The notes under the pieces: model-generated
What the model saw: the letters and a program-made list of their open reading frames with translations, nothing else
The model's database searches: none
What the model was told of the DNA's origin: nothing
Position numbers and translations under genes: made by a program
In this document: positions 1 through 9,808 of the stretch, piece by piece
How positions within the stretch are numbered: the stretch's first letter is position 1
Layout: each line of letters opens with the position of its first letter
NCBI RefSeq assembly: GCF_026627445.1
Contig: NZ_JAPNLJ010000007.1
Span: forward strand, 30,320 to 94,319
Direction: 5' to 3'
DNA from: Streptomyces sp. H27-H1
GTDB lineage: Bacteria; Actinomycetota; Actinomycetes; Streptomycetales; Streptomycetaceae
DNA: 64,000 nucleotides

Positions 1-36
1 TGCGAAGGCCCGCCCCGGTCGGGGCGGGCCTTCGCA
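1..36. terminator. Terminator hairpin downstream of dnaE
   Basis: A perfect 16-bp inverted repeat (arms 1-16 and 21-36, loop GGTC) lies just past the dnaE stop on the minus strand. It is very GC-rich and has no clear T tract, as is usual in Streptomyces. Being symmetrical, it could act on both strands. Confidence 0.8.
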
Positions 37-61
37 CGTACGGGGGGAGGGCTACCGGCGG

Positions 62-3000
62 CTAGCCGGCCAGGCAGGACGGCCCGAGCAGCACCTTGAG
101 GTCGCCGAAGAGCGCCGGGTCGGGCTTGACCCGGTGCTTGTCGAGCCGGAGCACGGTGGTGGTGCGCGGCCCCTGGAGCTTGATCCGCACCTCGCTGTTG
201 CCCTGGTGGTGGCGCAGGATCTCGCCCAGCCGGGTCACCATCGGCGGGGTGACCTTGACGGTCGGGATGGTGAGGACGACGGGGGCGTTGGTGCCGGCGT
301 TGGACAGGTCCGGGACCATCATCTCCATGGCGACGAGCCGGGGGACGTCCTCGCGCTTGTCCAGGCGGCCCTTGACGAAGACGACGGTGTCCTCGACCAA
401 CTGCGTGGAGACGAGCTGGTAGGTCGCGGGGAAGAACATGCACTCGATGGAGCCGGCCAGGTCCTCGACGGTGGCGATGGCCCAGGCGTTGCCCTGCTTG
501 GTCATCTTGCGCTGGAGGCCCGAGATGATGCCGCCGATGGTGACGACCGCGCCGTCGCCGTGCTCTCCGCCGGTGAGCTGGGAGATGCCGGCGTCGGTCT
601 TGTCGGAGAGCACGTGCTCCAGTCCGAAGAGCGGGTGGTCGGAGACGTAGAGGCCGAGCATCTCGCGCTCCTGGGCGAGCAGGTAGGCCTTCTCCCACTC
701 GACGTCGGAGAACTCGACGTCGAGGCCGAAGCCGGGCTCGTCGCCGGCGCTCTCGTCACCCATTCCGCCGAATAGGTCGAACTGCCCCTCGGCCTCCTTG
801 CGCTTGACGGCCACCACGTTGTCGATCATCGGTTCGTGATGGGCGACCAGGCCCTTGCGGGTGTGGCCCATCTCGTCGAAGGCGCCGGCCTTGATCAGGG
901 ACTCGACGGTGCGCTTGTTGCAGACGACGGCTTCGACCTTGTCCAGGAAGTCGGGGAAGGTGGAGTACTTCCCCTTGGCCTTTCTGGTCTTGATGATCGA
1001 CTCGACGACGTTGGTGCCGACGTTGCGCACGGCGGTGAGGCCGAAGAGGATCACTTCGTCGCCCTGGGCGGCGAAGTTGGGCTCCGATTCGTTGACGTTC
1101 GGCGGGAGCACCTTGATGCCCATCCGGCGGCACTCGTTCAGGTAGATCGCGGACTTGTCCTTGTCGTCCTTGACCGAGGTGAGCAGGCCCGCCATGTACT
1201 CGGCCGGGAAATTGGCCTTGAGGTAGGCGGTCCAGTAGGAGACCAGGCCGTACGCGGCCGAGTGCGCCTTGTTGAAGGCGTAGCCGGCGAAGGGCACCAG
1301 GACGTCCCACAGTGCCTTGATCGCCGCGTCGCTGAAGCCCTTCCCCTTGGCGCCCGCCTCGAAGATGACGAAGTTCTTCGCCAGTTCCTCGGGCTTCTTC
1401 TTGCCCATCACGCGGCGCAGGATGTCGGCCTCGCCGAGCGAGTACCCGGCGATGATCTGGGCGGCCTTCTGGACCTGCTCCTGGTAGACGATCAGGCCGT
1501 AGGTGACCGCGAGCACCTCTTCGAGCGGTCCCTCCAGCTCCGGGTGGATCGGGGTGATCTCCTGCTGCTTGTTCTTGCGCAGGGCGTAGTTCGTGTGCGA
1601 GTTCATGCCCATCGGGCCCGGCCGGTACAGGGCGGACACGGCGGAGATGTCTTCGAAGTTGTCGGGCTTCATCAGGCGCAGCAGGGAGCGCATGGGACCG
1701 CCGTCGAACTGGAAGACGCCGAGAGTGTCGCCGCGGCCGAGCAGTTCGAAGGTCTTGGGGTCGTCGAGCGGAAGGCCCAGGAGATCGATGTCGATCCCCT
1801 TGTTGGCCTTCACCATCTTGACGGCGTCGTCCATGATCGTGAGGTTGCGCAGGCCGAGGAAGTCCATCTTCAGCAGGCCGAGCGACTCGCAGCTCGGGTA
1901 GTCCCACTGGGTGATGGTGACGCCGTCGGAGTGACGGACCCAGACCGGCACGTGGTCGGTGATCGTCTCGCTGGACATGATCACGCCGGCCGCGTGCACG
2001 CCCATCTGGCGGACCAGGCCCTCCACGCCGCGGGCGGTGTCGATGACCTTCTTGACGTCCGGCTCGTTCTCGTACATCCCCCGGATCTCGCCGGCCTCGC
2101 CGTAGCGGGGGTGGGTCGGGTCGAGGATGCCGGAGAGCGGGATGCCCTTGCCGAGGACGTCGGCGGGCATGGCCTTGGTGAGGCGGTCGCCCATGGCGTA
2201 CGGGTAGCCGAGGACGCGGGCGGAGTCCTTGATCGCGTTCTTGGCCTTGATGGTGCCGTACGTGCCGATCATGGCGACCTTGTCGGCGCCGTACTTCTCG
2301 GTCACGTACCGGATCACCTCGACGCGCCTGCGCTCGTCGAAGTCGATGTCGACATCGGGCATGGAGACGCGCTCGGGGTTGAGGAAGCGCTCGAAGATCA
2401 GGCCGTGGGTGATCGGGTCGAGGTCGGTGATGCCCATGGCGTACGCGACGATCGAGCCGGCCGCGGAGCCTCGGCCCGGGCCGACCGCGATGCCCTGGTT
2501 CTTGGCCCACATGATGAAGTCGGCGACCACGAGGAAGTAGCCGGGGAAGCCCATCGAGATGATCGTGTCCATCTCGTACTCGGCCTGCTTCATCCGGTCC
2601 TCCGGGATGCCCCCGGGGTAGCGGCGGTCCATGCCGCGCATGGTCTCCTCGCGGAACCACGTGACCTCGGTGTAGCCGTCCGGGATGTCGAACTTCGGCA
2701 TCAGGTTCCGGAACTGGAACATGCCCTCGGTATCGACCTGCTCGGCGATCAGCCGGGTGTTGGCGCAGCCCTCCTGCCAGGCGTCCGAGGAGTCGATGGC
2801 GTACATCTCCTCCGTGGACTTCAGGTAGTAGCCGGTGCCGTCGAAGCGGAAGCGGTCCGGGTCCGAGAGGTTCTTGCCGGTCTGGATGCAGAGCAGGGCG
2901 TCGTGGGCGACGGACTCGCTGGCATACGTGTAGTGGGAGTCGTTCGTCACCAGCGGCGGGATGCCGAGCTTCTTGCCGACCTCCAGCAGCCCGTCGCGGA

Positions 3001-3604
3001 CCCGGCGCTCGATCTCGATGCCGTGGTCCATCAGCTCCAGGAAGTAGCGGTCCTTGCCGAAGATGTCCTGGTACTCGGAGGCGGCCTTCAGGGCCTCGTC
3101 GAACTGGCCGAGGCGCAGTCGGGTCTGGAGCTCGCCGGAGGGGCAGCCGGTGGAGGCGATCAGGCCCTCCGACCACTTGCTGATGGTCTCCTTGTCCATG
3201 CGCGGCCACTTGGTGAGCCAGCCCTCGGCGTACGCGTCGGAGGACAGCCGGAAGAGGTTGTTCAGGCCGGTGGCGTTCGCCGCCCAGATCGTCTTGTGGG
3301 TGTAGCCGCCGGAGCCGGAGACGTCGTCGCGCTTCTGGTGGGGCTGGCCCCACTGGATGCGCCGCTTGTTGCGCCGGGACTCCGGGGCGACGTAGGCCTC
3401 GATGCCGATGATCGGCGTGATCCCGGCCTTCTTCGCCGTGTGGAAGAAGTCGTACGCCCCGTGCAGATTGCCGTGGTCGGACATGGCGATGTGCGACATG
3501 CCCATCTCGTTGCAGGCGTTGAACATGTCCTTCAGCCGCGCGGCACCGTCGAGCAGGGAGTACTGGGTGTGGACGTGCAGGTGCGTGAACGGCGTCTTGG
3601 TCAC
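62..3604 (-). CDS. dnaE: DNA polymerase III alpha subunit (replicative polymerase)
   Basis: The 1180-residue protein is the normal length for an actinobacterial DnaE1 replicase. It starts with a PHP domain whose metal-binding HLHVH is at residues 8-12. The palm carries the catalytic acidic motif PDVDIDFD at about 416-423, followed by the fingers, tandem HhH and OB regions. GTG at 3604 is preferred because GGAGG lies 7 nt upstream and the PHP motif begins seven residues in; an upstream in-frame ATG at 3679 would add 25 unconserved residues. It is a single gene, divergent from the DUF2252 gene, with a strong hairpin after the stop. The intact PHP histidines suggest an active PHP proofreading exonuclease, as in the mycobacterial enzyme, but this is inference from the family. 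Confidence 0.97.
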   Translation of the reverse strand: MTKTPFTHLHVHTQYSLLDGAARLKDMFNACNEMGMSHIAMSDHGNLHGAYDFFHTAKKAGITPIIGIEAYVAPESRRNKRRIQWGQPHQKRDDVSGSGGYTHKTIWAANATGLNNLFRLSSDAYAEGWLTKWPRMDKETISKWSEGLIASTGCPSGELQTRLRLGQFDEALKAASEYQDIFGKDRYFLELMDHGIEIERRVRDGLLEVGKKLGIPPLVTNDSHYTYASESVAHDALLCIQTGKNLSDPDRFRFDGTGYYLKSTEEMYAIDSSDAWQEGCANTRLIAEQVDTEGMFQFRNLMPKFDIPDGYTEVTWFREETMRGMDRRYPGGIPEDRMKQAEYEMDTIISMGFPGYFLVVADFIMWAKNQGIAVGPGRGSAAGSIVAYAMGITDLDPITHGLIFERFLNPERVSMPDVDIDFDERRRVEVIRYVTEKYGADKVAMIGTYGTIKAKNAIKDSARVLGYPYAMGDRLTKAMPADVLGKGIPLSGILDPTHPRYGEAGEIRGMYENEPDVKKVIDTARGVEGLVRQMGVHAAGVIMSSETITDHVPVWVRHSDGVTITQWDYPSCESLGLLKMDFLGLRNLTIMDDAVKMVKANKGIDIDLLGLPLDDPKTFELLGRGDTLGVFQFDGGPMRSLLRLMKPDNFEDISAVSALYRPGPMGMNSHTNYALRKNKQQEITPIHPELEGPLEEVLAVTYGLIVYQEQVQKAAQIIAGYSLGEADILRRVMGKKKPEELAKNFVIFEAGAKGKGFSDAAIKALWDVLVPFAGYAFNKAHSAAYGLVSYWTAYLKANFPAEYMAGLLTSVKDDKDKSAIYLNECRRMGIKVLPPNVNESEPNFAAQGDEVILFGLTAVRNVGTNVVESIIKTRKAKGKYSTFPDFLDKVEAVVCNKRTVESLIKAGAFDEMGHTRKGLVAHHEPMIDNVVAVKRKEAEGQFDLFGGMGDESAGDEPGFGLDVEFSDVEWEKAYLLAQEREMLGLYVSDHPLFGLEHVLSDKTDAGISQLTGGEHGDGAVVTIGGIISGLQRKMTKQGNAWAIATVEDLAGSIECMFFPATYQLVSTQLVEDTVVFVKGRLDKREDVPRLVAMEMMVPDLSNAGTNAPVVLTIPTVKVTPPMVTRLGEILRHHQGNSEVRIKLQGPRTTTVLRLDKHRVKPDPALFGDLKVLLGPSCLAG

Positions 3605-3775
3605 GGTGGGGGCCTCCGGCGGGGAGAGAGGGACGGCAGCTTTGAATCCTACGTCTCCCGAGTGACAGATCCCGGGCACCGACGGGTACGGTCATGCGTT
3701 GCACGACCAAGGGCGGTATCCGGCCGCGCATGATCGAAAACGCGATCCACCCCGTACCACCAGGAGGCACCCGCC

Positions 3776-5101
3776 ATGGCGGTTCCCGAGACGACCGACG
3801 AGCAGCGCGCCGAGCAGATACTCGACGTGTTCGACATCGCCTTCGGCGAGCTGATCACCGCCGACCCCGCGGCCTTCCAGGTCAAGTTCCGCAAGATGGC
3901 GGCCTCGGCCTTCGCCTTCTACCGGGGCACCGCCTGCCTCTTCTACGCCGACCTGGAGCGCGAGCGGCACGGCGGCCCGTACCTGGACGAGCGCACCGGC
4001 CGGGTGTGGATCCACGGCGATCTGCACGCCGAGAACTTCGGCACGTACATGAACGCGAACGGCCGCCTCGTCTTCAACGTCAACGACTTCGACGAGGCCT
4101 ACGTCGGCCCCTTCACCTGGGACCTGAAGCGGTTCTCCGCCTCCGTCGCGCTGCTCGGCTACACCAAGGCGCTCAGCGACGACCAGATCGGCGAGCTGGT
4201 GCGGATCTACGCGGCCGCCTACCGCGAGCGGATCCACGCGCTGGCCACCGGCGCCAAGAACGACGAGGTCCCCGCCTTCACGCTGGACACCGCCGAGGGC
4301 CCGCTGCTGGAGGCCCTGCGCCACGCCCGCCGCCGCACCCGCTTCTCCCTCCTCGACTCGATGACCGAGATCCGTGATTTCGAGCGCCGCTTCTCCCCCG
4401 GCCCCGGGACCATCGAGCTGGACGCGGCCACCCGGTACAAGGTGCTCGCCGCCTTCGACGGGTACCTGGAGACCCTTCCCGACGAGTCCCTGGTCCGCCC
4501 GGACTCCTACCGGGTCAAGGACGTGGTGGGCCGCCGGGGCGTCGGGATCGGCTCGGCGGGCCTGCCCTCCTACAACATCCTGCTCGAGGGGCACAGCGAC
4601 GCCCTGGAGAACGACGTGGTGATCTACCTCAAGCAGGCGCAGACCCCGGCCGTCTCCCGTCACATCACCGACCGGGCGGTGCGCGATTACTTCCAGCACG
4701 AGGGGCACCGCACCGTGATCTCGCAGCGGGCGCTGCAGGCGCACGCCGACCCGTGGCTCGGGTGGACGGAGCTGGACGGCTCCGGGCAGCTCGTCGCGGA
4801 GGTCTCCCCGTACGCGGTGGACCTGGACTGGTCGGACCTGGACGACCCGGAGGAGATCGCGGCCGTGGTCGCCGACCTGGGCCGGGCGACGGCGACCATG
4901 CACGGTGCGGCGGACGCGCAGGAGAGCGGCCAGACCCTGGTCCCCTTCTCCACCGAACGGGCCATCGACGCGGCCATCGCCGCCGACGAGGAGGGCTTCG
5001 CGGACCTGCTGGTGGACTTCGCGCACGCCTACGGCGCCCGGGCCCGCGCCGACCACCAGATCTTCGTGGACCTCTTCCGCAACGGCCGCATCCTGCCCTA
5101 G
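3776..5101 (+). CDS. DUF2252 family protein (kinase-like fold)
   Basis: This 441-residue protein matches the DUF2252 family. Its centre carries WIHGDLHAENFGTY (about residues 77-90) followed by VNDFDEA, an arrangement like the catalytic HGDxHxxN and D-F-D motifs of aminoglycoside phosphotransferase-like kinases. No signal peptide or membrane segment is visible, so it is probably cytosolic. AGGAGG sits about 8 nt before the ATG. The gene stands alone, divergent from dnaE across 171 bp. The substrate is unknown. A small-molecule kinase role is inferred only from the motif arrangement. Confidence 0.85.
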   Translation: MAVPETTDEQRAEQILDVFDIAFGELITADPAAFQVKFRKMAASAFAFYRGTACLFYADLERERHGGPYLDERTGRVWIHGDLHAENFGTYMNANGRLVFNVNDFDEAYVGPFTWDLKRFSASVALLGYTKALSDDQIGELVRIYAAAYRERIHALATGAKNDEVPAFTLDTAEGPLLEALRHARRRTRFSLLDSMTEIRDFERRFSPGPGTIELDAATRYKVLAAFDGYLETLPDESLVRPDSYRVKDVVGRRGVGIGSAGLPSYNILLEGHSDALENDVVIYLKQAQTPAVSRHITDRAVRDYFQHEGHRTVISQRALQAHADPWLGWTELDGSGQLVAEVSPYAVDLDWSDLDDPEEIAAVVADLGRATATMHGAADAQESGQTLVPFSTERAIDAAIAADEEGFADLLVDFAHAYGARARADHQIFVDLFRNGRILP

Positions 5102-5152
5102 TCCCGGGACCTGTGGCCCGTCCTCACAGGGACTCGTGGCACACTCGCGGCG

Positions 5153-5851
5153 ATGGACATATCAGGGGTGGGTCTCCGAGGGCTGCGGGCCGCGCTGTTC
5201 AGTGCTGCCGTCGTGCTGCTCTCGGCCGGCTCGCACGTCCTGACGTCCCGGGTGGCGCTGCCTCCCGCCCTGGTGGGAGGGGCCTTCGCCGCGGTGTTCG
5301 CACTCGCCTACGCCCTGGCCGGACACGAGCGGGGCCTCGGCCACATCGCCGGTCTGCTCGTCCCCCTGGAACTGGCCGTCGACACCGTCCTCACCTCCGG
5401 CCAGCACCTCTGCTACGGCCCTGCCGGCGGCCCCGTCTCGGGCCCGCTGCGCGCCCTGGGTCTGGCCGAACTGTGCGGGGGCGCCCCGGTGGGCGGGTCG
5501 CTGGCCGGGGCGGCCGGCGCCGGGCCCGCCGCCGATCCGGCCGCGCTGCTGTCCGCGCCCGGACCGTGGACGCCCTGGCTGCTGCTGGGCGCGCACGTGT
5601 CGGTCGGACTGCTCGCCTCCGTGTGGCTGCGCTACGGAGAACAGGCCATCGGCCGGCTGCTGCGCGCGGCGTCCGCGTGCGCCTTCCGGCCGCTGCGGAC
5701 GGCCTTCGCGGGGGCGGCGCGGGTCCTCGCTCCGGTGCGGCGCTCGCGGCCGGCGGCGCTGCGGGGCACGGGAATCCGTACCCGCTTCCCCGCGCATTCC
5801 GTGGGACGGCGGGGACCTCCTGCGGTACGCGGCGCGTTCGCACGCGCCTGA
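5153..5851 (+). CDS. Small multi-pass membrane protein, function unknown
   Basis: The 232-residue protein has about four hydrophobic segments: roughly residues 10-28, 35-55, 60-80 and, after a Gly/Pro/Ala-rich loop, about 140-160. A basic Arg-rich tail follows. I do not recognise a named domain. The ATG at 5153 has only a weak ribosome binding site (CGCGGCG). The gene lies 51 bp after the DUF2252 gene and 64 bp before the thioredoxin-fold gene, all on the plus strand, so the three could be co-transcribed. The C-terminal third is the least protein-like part, and the true end of the conserved region is uncertain. Confidence 0.6.
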   Translation: MDISGVGLRGLRAALFSAAVVLLSAGSHVLTSRVALPPALVGGAFAAVFALAYALAGHERGLGHIAGLLVPLELAVDTVLTSGQHLCYGPAGGPVSGPLRALGLAELCGGAPVGGSLAGAAGAGPAADPAALLSAPGPWTPWLLLGAHVSVGLLASVWLRYGEQAIGRLLRAASACAFRPLRTAFAGAARVLAPVRRSRPAALRGTGIRTRFPAHSVGRRGPPAVRGAFARA

Positions 5852-5915
5852 CGTACGAGGCCAGTCCCCCCTTCCAGCCGGCTCCATCGCGGAGCCACAC
5901 CCCACGGAGACAACG

Positions 5916-6713
5916 ATGAGCGCACGCAACAGCCAGGCGAACAAGGCGGCGGCCCGCGAGAAGCTGCGCGTCGAGCGCGAGCAGCACGCCAAGAAGGCCA
6001 AGGTCCGCCGGCAGGTGTTCGTGGCGGGTGGCGTCGTGGCCGCCCTCGCCCTGGCCGGCGGCGTCGGCTACGCCGTCGTCCAGTCGAACAAGCCGAGCGC
6101 CTGGGAGAAGGCCGCCGACGCGCCCCTGGTCGCGCCGAAGAACACCTCGGGCGACAACGGCACGACGGTGGTCATAGGCAAGGCGGACGCCAAGAAGACC
6201 CTGGAGCTGTACGAGGACTCGCGCTGCCCGGTCTGCGCGAGCTTCGAGCAGGCGGTCGGCCCGCAGCTCAAGACCGACCTCGACGCCGGCAAGTACAAGA
6301 TCCAGTACATCGGCGCCACCTTCCTCGACAAGGGCTTCCCCGGCAGCGGCTCGAAGAACGCTCTGAGCGCGCTGGGCGCGGCCCTCAACGTCAGCCCCGA
6401 GGCTTTCCTGGAGTACAAGACGGCCCTCTACTCCGCGGCGAACCACCCGGAGGAGAAGGACGACAAGTTCGCCAAGGACGAGTTCCTGCTGACGATCGCG
6501 GACCAGGTGCCGACGCTCAAGGGCAACGCCGGGTTCAAGAAGGCCGTCGAGGAGGGCACCTACGACCGGTGGGCGCTGGAGATGTCCAAGGCCTTCGACA
6601 AGAGCGGTGTGACGGGTACGCCGACGCTGAAGATGGGCGGCACGAAGATCGACCCGCTGCCGCAGACGCCCGAGGCGTTCACGGCGGCGATCGACAAGGC
6701 CATCGCCGGCTGA
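5916..6713 (+). CDS. Membrane-anchored DsbA-like thioredoxin-fold protein
   Basis: The 265-residue protein has a charged, Lys/Arg/Ala-rich cytoplasmic N terminus (1-29) and one transmembrane anchor (about 30-52). The extracytoplasmic part is a DsbA/thioredoxin_4 domain. Its redox motif is CPVC in ELYEDSRCPVCASF near residue 105, and the cis-Pro loop is in GVTGTPTLKMGG near 232-243. This is the architecture of actinobacterial DsbA-like oxidoreductases, which act on exported proteins. GGAG lies 6 nt before the ATG. A 16-bp hairpin follows at 6780-6814. Whether it oxidises or isomerises disulphides cannot be told from the sequence. Confidence 0.85.
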   Translation: MSARNSQANKAAAREKLRVEREQHAKKAKVRRQVFVAGGVVAALALAGGVGYAVVQSNKPSAWEKAADAPLVAPKNTSGDNGTTVVIGKADAKKTLELYEDSRCPVCASFEQAVGPQLKTDLDAGKYKIQYIGATFLDKGFPGSGSKNALSALGAALNVSPEAFLEYKTALYSAANHPEEKDDKFAKDEFLLTIADQVPTLKGNAGFKKAVEEGTYDRWALEMSKAFDKSGVTGTPTLKMGGTKIDPLPQTPEAFTAAIDKAIAG

Positions 6714-6779
6714 CGGCTTTGATGGGCCGACCGACCAGCTGACCGACTGGCGGGCCGGCCTGTCCCGCTTGAACAGCCC

Positions 6780-6814
6780 ACGGACGGGCGAACTCCCGGA
6801 GTTCGTCCGTCCGT
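6780..6814 (+). terminator. Terminator after the DsbA-like gene
   Basis: The arms 6780-6795 and 6799-6814 pair over 16 positions with one G-T mismatch around a CCG loop. The hairpin is 66 bp after the upstream stop and 53 bp before the phoD start, so it probably separates the two transcripts. Confidence 0.65.
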
Positions 6815-6866
6815 TGCCTTCACGGGTCTGGCCCGGACCGTATACCGGTCGGTAATGTGACCATCC

Positions 6867-8543
6867 GTGACCAGTCAACTCTTACCTTCCGCGCCCGAAT
6901 CGGCGAACCCGGCGACCCCCAGCCGCCGCACGGTCGTCCTGGCCGCCGCGGCCACGGCGGCCCTCGTCCCGATCGCGGCACTGGGCGCCGAGGCCGCCCG
7001 CGCCGCCACCGGCGACGCCCCCTCCTTCCTGCACGGTGTCGCCTCCGGTGACCCGCTCCCCGACGGGGTCCTGCTGTGGACCCGCGTCACCCCGGACGCC
7101 GGGGCCGTACCGGGCTCCGGAGCGGGCCCGGCCGTCACGGTGGGCTGGGAGATCGCCGAGGACAAGGCCTTCTCCCGGGTCGTCGCGAGCGGCGCCGTCA
7201 CCACGAGCGCGGCCCACGACCACACCGTCAAGGCCGATGTGCGGGGCCTGCGGCCGCAGACGCCCTACTGGTACCGGTTCACGGCCGGCGCCACCGTCTC
7301 CCCGGCCGGGCGGACCCGTACCGCCCCCGCCGCCGGGACCTCGCCCGCCGGGGTCCGCTTCGGCGTGGTCTCCTGCGCCAACTGGGAGTCCGGCTACTTC
7401 TCCGCGTACCGCCACCTGGCCGCGCGGGCCGACCTGGACGCGGTCCTGCACCTGGGCGACTACATCTACGAGTACAAGACCGGCGGCTACCCCGAGGCGA
7501 AGTACGTCGTACGCCCGCACGAACCGCGGCACGAGATCCTCACCCTGGCCGACTACCGCACCCGGCACGGCACTTACAAGACCGACCCCGACCTGCAGGC
7601 CCTTCACCAGGCCCACCCGGTCATCGCGATCTGGGACGATCACGAGATAGCCAACGACACCTGGTCCGGCGGCGCCGAGAACCACGATCCCGCCACCGAG
7701 GGCGGTTTCGCGGCCCGCGCGGCCGCCGCCCGGCAGGCGTACTTCGAGTGGATGCCGGTCCGCGCCTCCACCGAGGGCACCGTCTACCGCAGGCTGAGCT
7801 TCGGCACCCTCGCCGACCTGCACCTGCTGGACCTGCGCACCTTCCGCTCACAGCAGGCGGGCATCGGCAGCGGCGCGGTGGACGACCCGGAGCGCACCCT
7901 CACCGGGCGCGCCCAGCTGGACTGGCTGAAGGCCGGGCTGGCGGCCTCCCAGGCCACCTGGAAGCTGGTCGGCACCTCGGTGATGATCTCGCCGGTGGCC
8001 TTCGGCTCGCTGCCGGCGCACCTGCTGGAGCCCCTCACCGAGCTGCTCGGCCTGCCCGCGGGCGGCCTCGCGGTCAATGTGGACCAGTGGGACGGGTACA
8101 CGGACGACCGACGGGAGCTGCTGGGGCACCTGACGGACCGTTCCGTCCGCAACACCGTCTTCCTGACGGGCGACATCCACATGGCGTGGGCGAACGACGT
8201 CCCGGTGACGGCGGCCACCTACCCGTGGTCGAGGTCGGCGGGCGTGGAGTTCGTGGTGACGTCGGTGACCTCCGACAACATCGACGACCTGCTGCACGTG
8301 GCGGCCGACACGGTCTCGCTGGTCGCGGAGACGGCGATCAAGGCCGCCAACCGGCACGTGAAATGGCTGGACATGGACGCCCACGGCTACGGCGTCCTGG
8401 ACGTGACGGCCGAGCGTTCACAGATGGACTACTACGTGGTCTCGGACAAGCGGCGCCAGGACGCCACGACCGCCTGGGCGCGCTCGTACCGGACGCTGAC
8501 CGGGACCCAGAAGGTCGAGCGGGCGGACCAGCCCGTGCGCTGA
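6867..8543 (+). CDS. phoD: PhoD-family alkaline phosphatase/phosphodiesterase, Tat-exported
   Basis: This 558-residue secreted metallophosphoesterase should release phosphate from extracellular organic phosphates or wall teichoic acid, as known for PhoD. The N terminus has a twin-arginine signal ([15 protein letters not shown] at about 20-34) with an AxA-like cleavage region. The N-terminal beta domain begins [20 protein letters not shown], typical of PhoD. Metal-ligand motifs are [29 protein letters not shown] and GDIHMAW. The GTG start at 6867 places the Tat motif correctly. I see no convincing PhoP box in the 150 bp upstream. It is flanked by terminators, so it is probably monocistronic. 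Confidence 0.92.
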   Translation: MTSQLLPSAPESANPATPSRRTVVLAAAATAALVPIAALGAEAARAATGDAPSFLHGVASGDPLPDGVLLWTRVTPDAGAVPGSGAGPAVTVGWEIAEDKAFSRVVASGAVTTSAAHDHTVKADVRGLRPQTPYWYRFTAGATVSPAGRTRTAPAAGTSPAGVRFGVVSCANWESGYFSAYRHLAARADLDAVLHLGDYIYEYKTGGYPEAKYVVRPHEPRHEILTLADYRTRHGTYKTDPDLQALHQAHPVIAIWDDHEIANDTWSGGAENHDPATEGGFAARAAAARQAYFEWMPVRASTEGTVYRRLSFGTLADLHLLDLRTFRSQQAGIGSGAVDDPERTLTGRAQLDWLKAGLAASQATWKLVGTSVMISPVAFGSLPAHLLEPLTELLGLPAGGLAVNVDQWDGYTDDRRELLGHLTDRSVRNTVFLTGDIHMAWANDVPVTAATYPWSRSAGVEFVVTSVTSDNIDDLLHVAADTVSLVAETAIKAANRHVKWLDMDAHGYGVLDVTAERSQMDYYVVSDKRRQDATTAWARSYRTLTGTQKVERADQPVR

Positions 8544-8585
8544 CACCGGCCCATGCGCTGACATTCAGCCAGATTTACCGTTCCG

Positions 8586-8615
8586 AGGGGCGCTTGGCGT
8601 AGACCAGGCGCCCCT
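8586..8615 (+). terminator. Terminator after phoD
   Basis: AGGGGCGCTTGG and CCAGGCGCCCCT form a 12-bp stem with one G-T pair around a 6-nt loop, followed by TTTG. It begins about 43 bp after the phoD stop. Confidence 0.7.
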
Positions 8616-8652
8616 TTGACATCAGAGGCAACAAATCTTTTACGTAGAAGAC

Positions 8653-8683
8653 TTGACCTGTTTATGACATGCGCACGTAAGAT
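8653..8683 (+). promoter_or_regulatory. Candidate promoter of the metalloprotease gene
   Basis: TTGACC (8653-8658) and TAAGAT (8678-8683) are spaced 19 bp apart in a locally AT-rich stretch, 57 bp before the GTG start. The hexamers resemble the HrdB-type consensus, but the spacer is one to two bases longer than ideal. No transcript data support it. Confidence 0.4.
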
Positions 8684-8739
8684 TCCCGCCAGCTGAGGAG
8701 ATCCCTCCCGCTCTACCCCCACACTCGCGAGGAGCACAC

Positions 8740-9726
8740 GTGCGCGCTCTTGCCCGCATATCCCCCCTTCTTCGCCGCCGCCTGATGGGTGCCGCCGTAC
8801 TCACCGGCACCCTGGCCTTCACCCCGCTCGCCGCCCCCACCACGGTCGCGGCAGCCAAGACCGGCGCGGAGGTGTGCGCCGAGGACGCGTCCGGCGCCGC
8901 GGCCAACGCCCGTGTGGCGCGCCCGAAGGACCAGCACGCGGCCGAGCCGAACGAGGTCACCGAGGCCCAGACCAAGGCCATGGACGCCGACCTCAAGGCG
9001 AAGCTGGACAAGCTCTCCAAGCAGCCGCGCAGCCTGCGCGCCGCCGAGGCCGTCACGAGCATCCCCGTGTACTTCCACGTCATCCACTCCGGCACCACCG
9101 GAAAGCTGACGTCCACCGCCATCAACAACCAGCTGGCGGTCCTCAACGCTGCCTACGCCGGCCAGGGCACCGGAAACGTCGACAGCACCTACCAGTTCAC
9201 CCTGGCGGCCACCGACTACACGGACAACGCCGGCTGGTACAACCTGGCTTCCGGCTCCACGGCCGAGAAGACCATGAAGAGCACCCTGCGCAAGGGCGGT
9301 GCGAACGCCCTCAACTTCTACACCGCCAACCTCTCCGGCGGGCTGCTGGGCTGGGCCACCTTCCCCAGCTCCTACGCCTCCCAGCCCTCCATGGACGGCG
9401 TCGTCGTCCTGGACACCTCACTGCCGGGCGGCTCCGCCGCCAACTACAACGAGGGCGACACGGCGACCCACGAGGTCGGCCACTGGATGGGCCTCTACCA
9501 CACCTTCCAGGGCGGCTGTAACGGCAGCGGCGACTCCGTCGCGGACACCCCGGCCGAGAAGAGCGCGGCCTACCAGTGCCCGACCGGCCGCGACACCTGC
9601 GCCAGCAAGGCGGGCGTCGACCCGATCCACAACTTCATGGACTACACGTACGACCCCTGCATGTACCAGTTCACCGCGGGCCAGGTGACCCGCATGAAGA
9701 GCATGTGGACGGCGTACCGCGCCTGA
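8740..9726 (+). CDS. Secreted zinc metalloprotease, M43 (pappalysin/cytophagalysin) family
   Basis: The 328-residue protein has a Sec signal peptide (basic RRRLMG, then a hydrophobic stretch to about residue 35, AxA cleavage site) and a propeptide-like charged segment to about 105. The catalytic domain contains [11 protein letters not shown] at residues 244-254, the extended metzincin zinc motif (H244, H248, H254, catalytic E245). The Met-turn is [11 protein letters not shown]. Paired cysteines around the active site fit the disulphide-stabilised M43B type. GTG at 8740 follows a GAGGAG site. The gene is monocistronic, with a strong bidirectional hairpin after it. The substrate is unknown; it is probably an extracellular nutritional or developmental protease. 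Confidence 0.92.
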   Translation: MRALARISPLLRRRLMGAAVLTGTLAFTPLAAPTTVAAAKTGAEVCAEDASGAAANARVARPKDQHAAEPNEVTEAQTKAMDADLKAKLDKLSKQPRSLRAAEAVTSIPVYFHVIHSGTTGKLTSTAINNQLAVLNAAYAGQGTGNVDSTYQFTLAATDYTDNAGWYNLASGSTAEKTMKSTLRKGGANALNFYTANLSGGLLGWATFPSSYASQPSMDGVVVLDTSLPGGSAANYNEGDTATHEVGHWMGLYHTFQGGCNGSGDSVADTPAEKSAAYQCPTGRDTCASKAGVDPIHNFMDYTYDPCMYQFTAGQVTRMKSMWTAYRA

Positions 9727-9766
9727 CGCTACGGCGTACTGACGCTGCCGCGTACTGACGCACGCG

Positions 9767-9802
9767 CGACAACGGGGCCCCGCACGCGGGGCCCCGTTGT
9801 CG
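9767..9802. terminator. Bidirectional terminator between convergent genes
   Basis: A perfect 16-bp inverted repeat (arms 9767-9782 and 9787-9802, loop CACG) sits between the stop of the metalloprotease gene and the stop of the convergent dienelactone-hydrolase-like gene. The placement suits termination from both sides. Confidence 0.85.
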
Positions 9803-9808
9803 TCTCCC

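Noticed and set aside
836..3733. A 965-codon open frame on the plus strand opposite dnaE
   Set aside because: It is a GC-bias shadow: its translation is rich in Asp/Val/Gly/Leu/Arg without any domain, and dnaE on the other strand has full motifs.
6801..6850. Possible PhoP box (GTTCGTCC-like units) upstream of phoD
   Set aside because: The units are the right arm of the terminator hairpin 6780-6814 and do not give three conserved 11-bp repeats.
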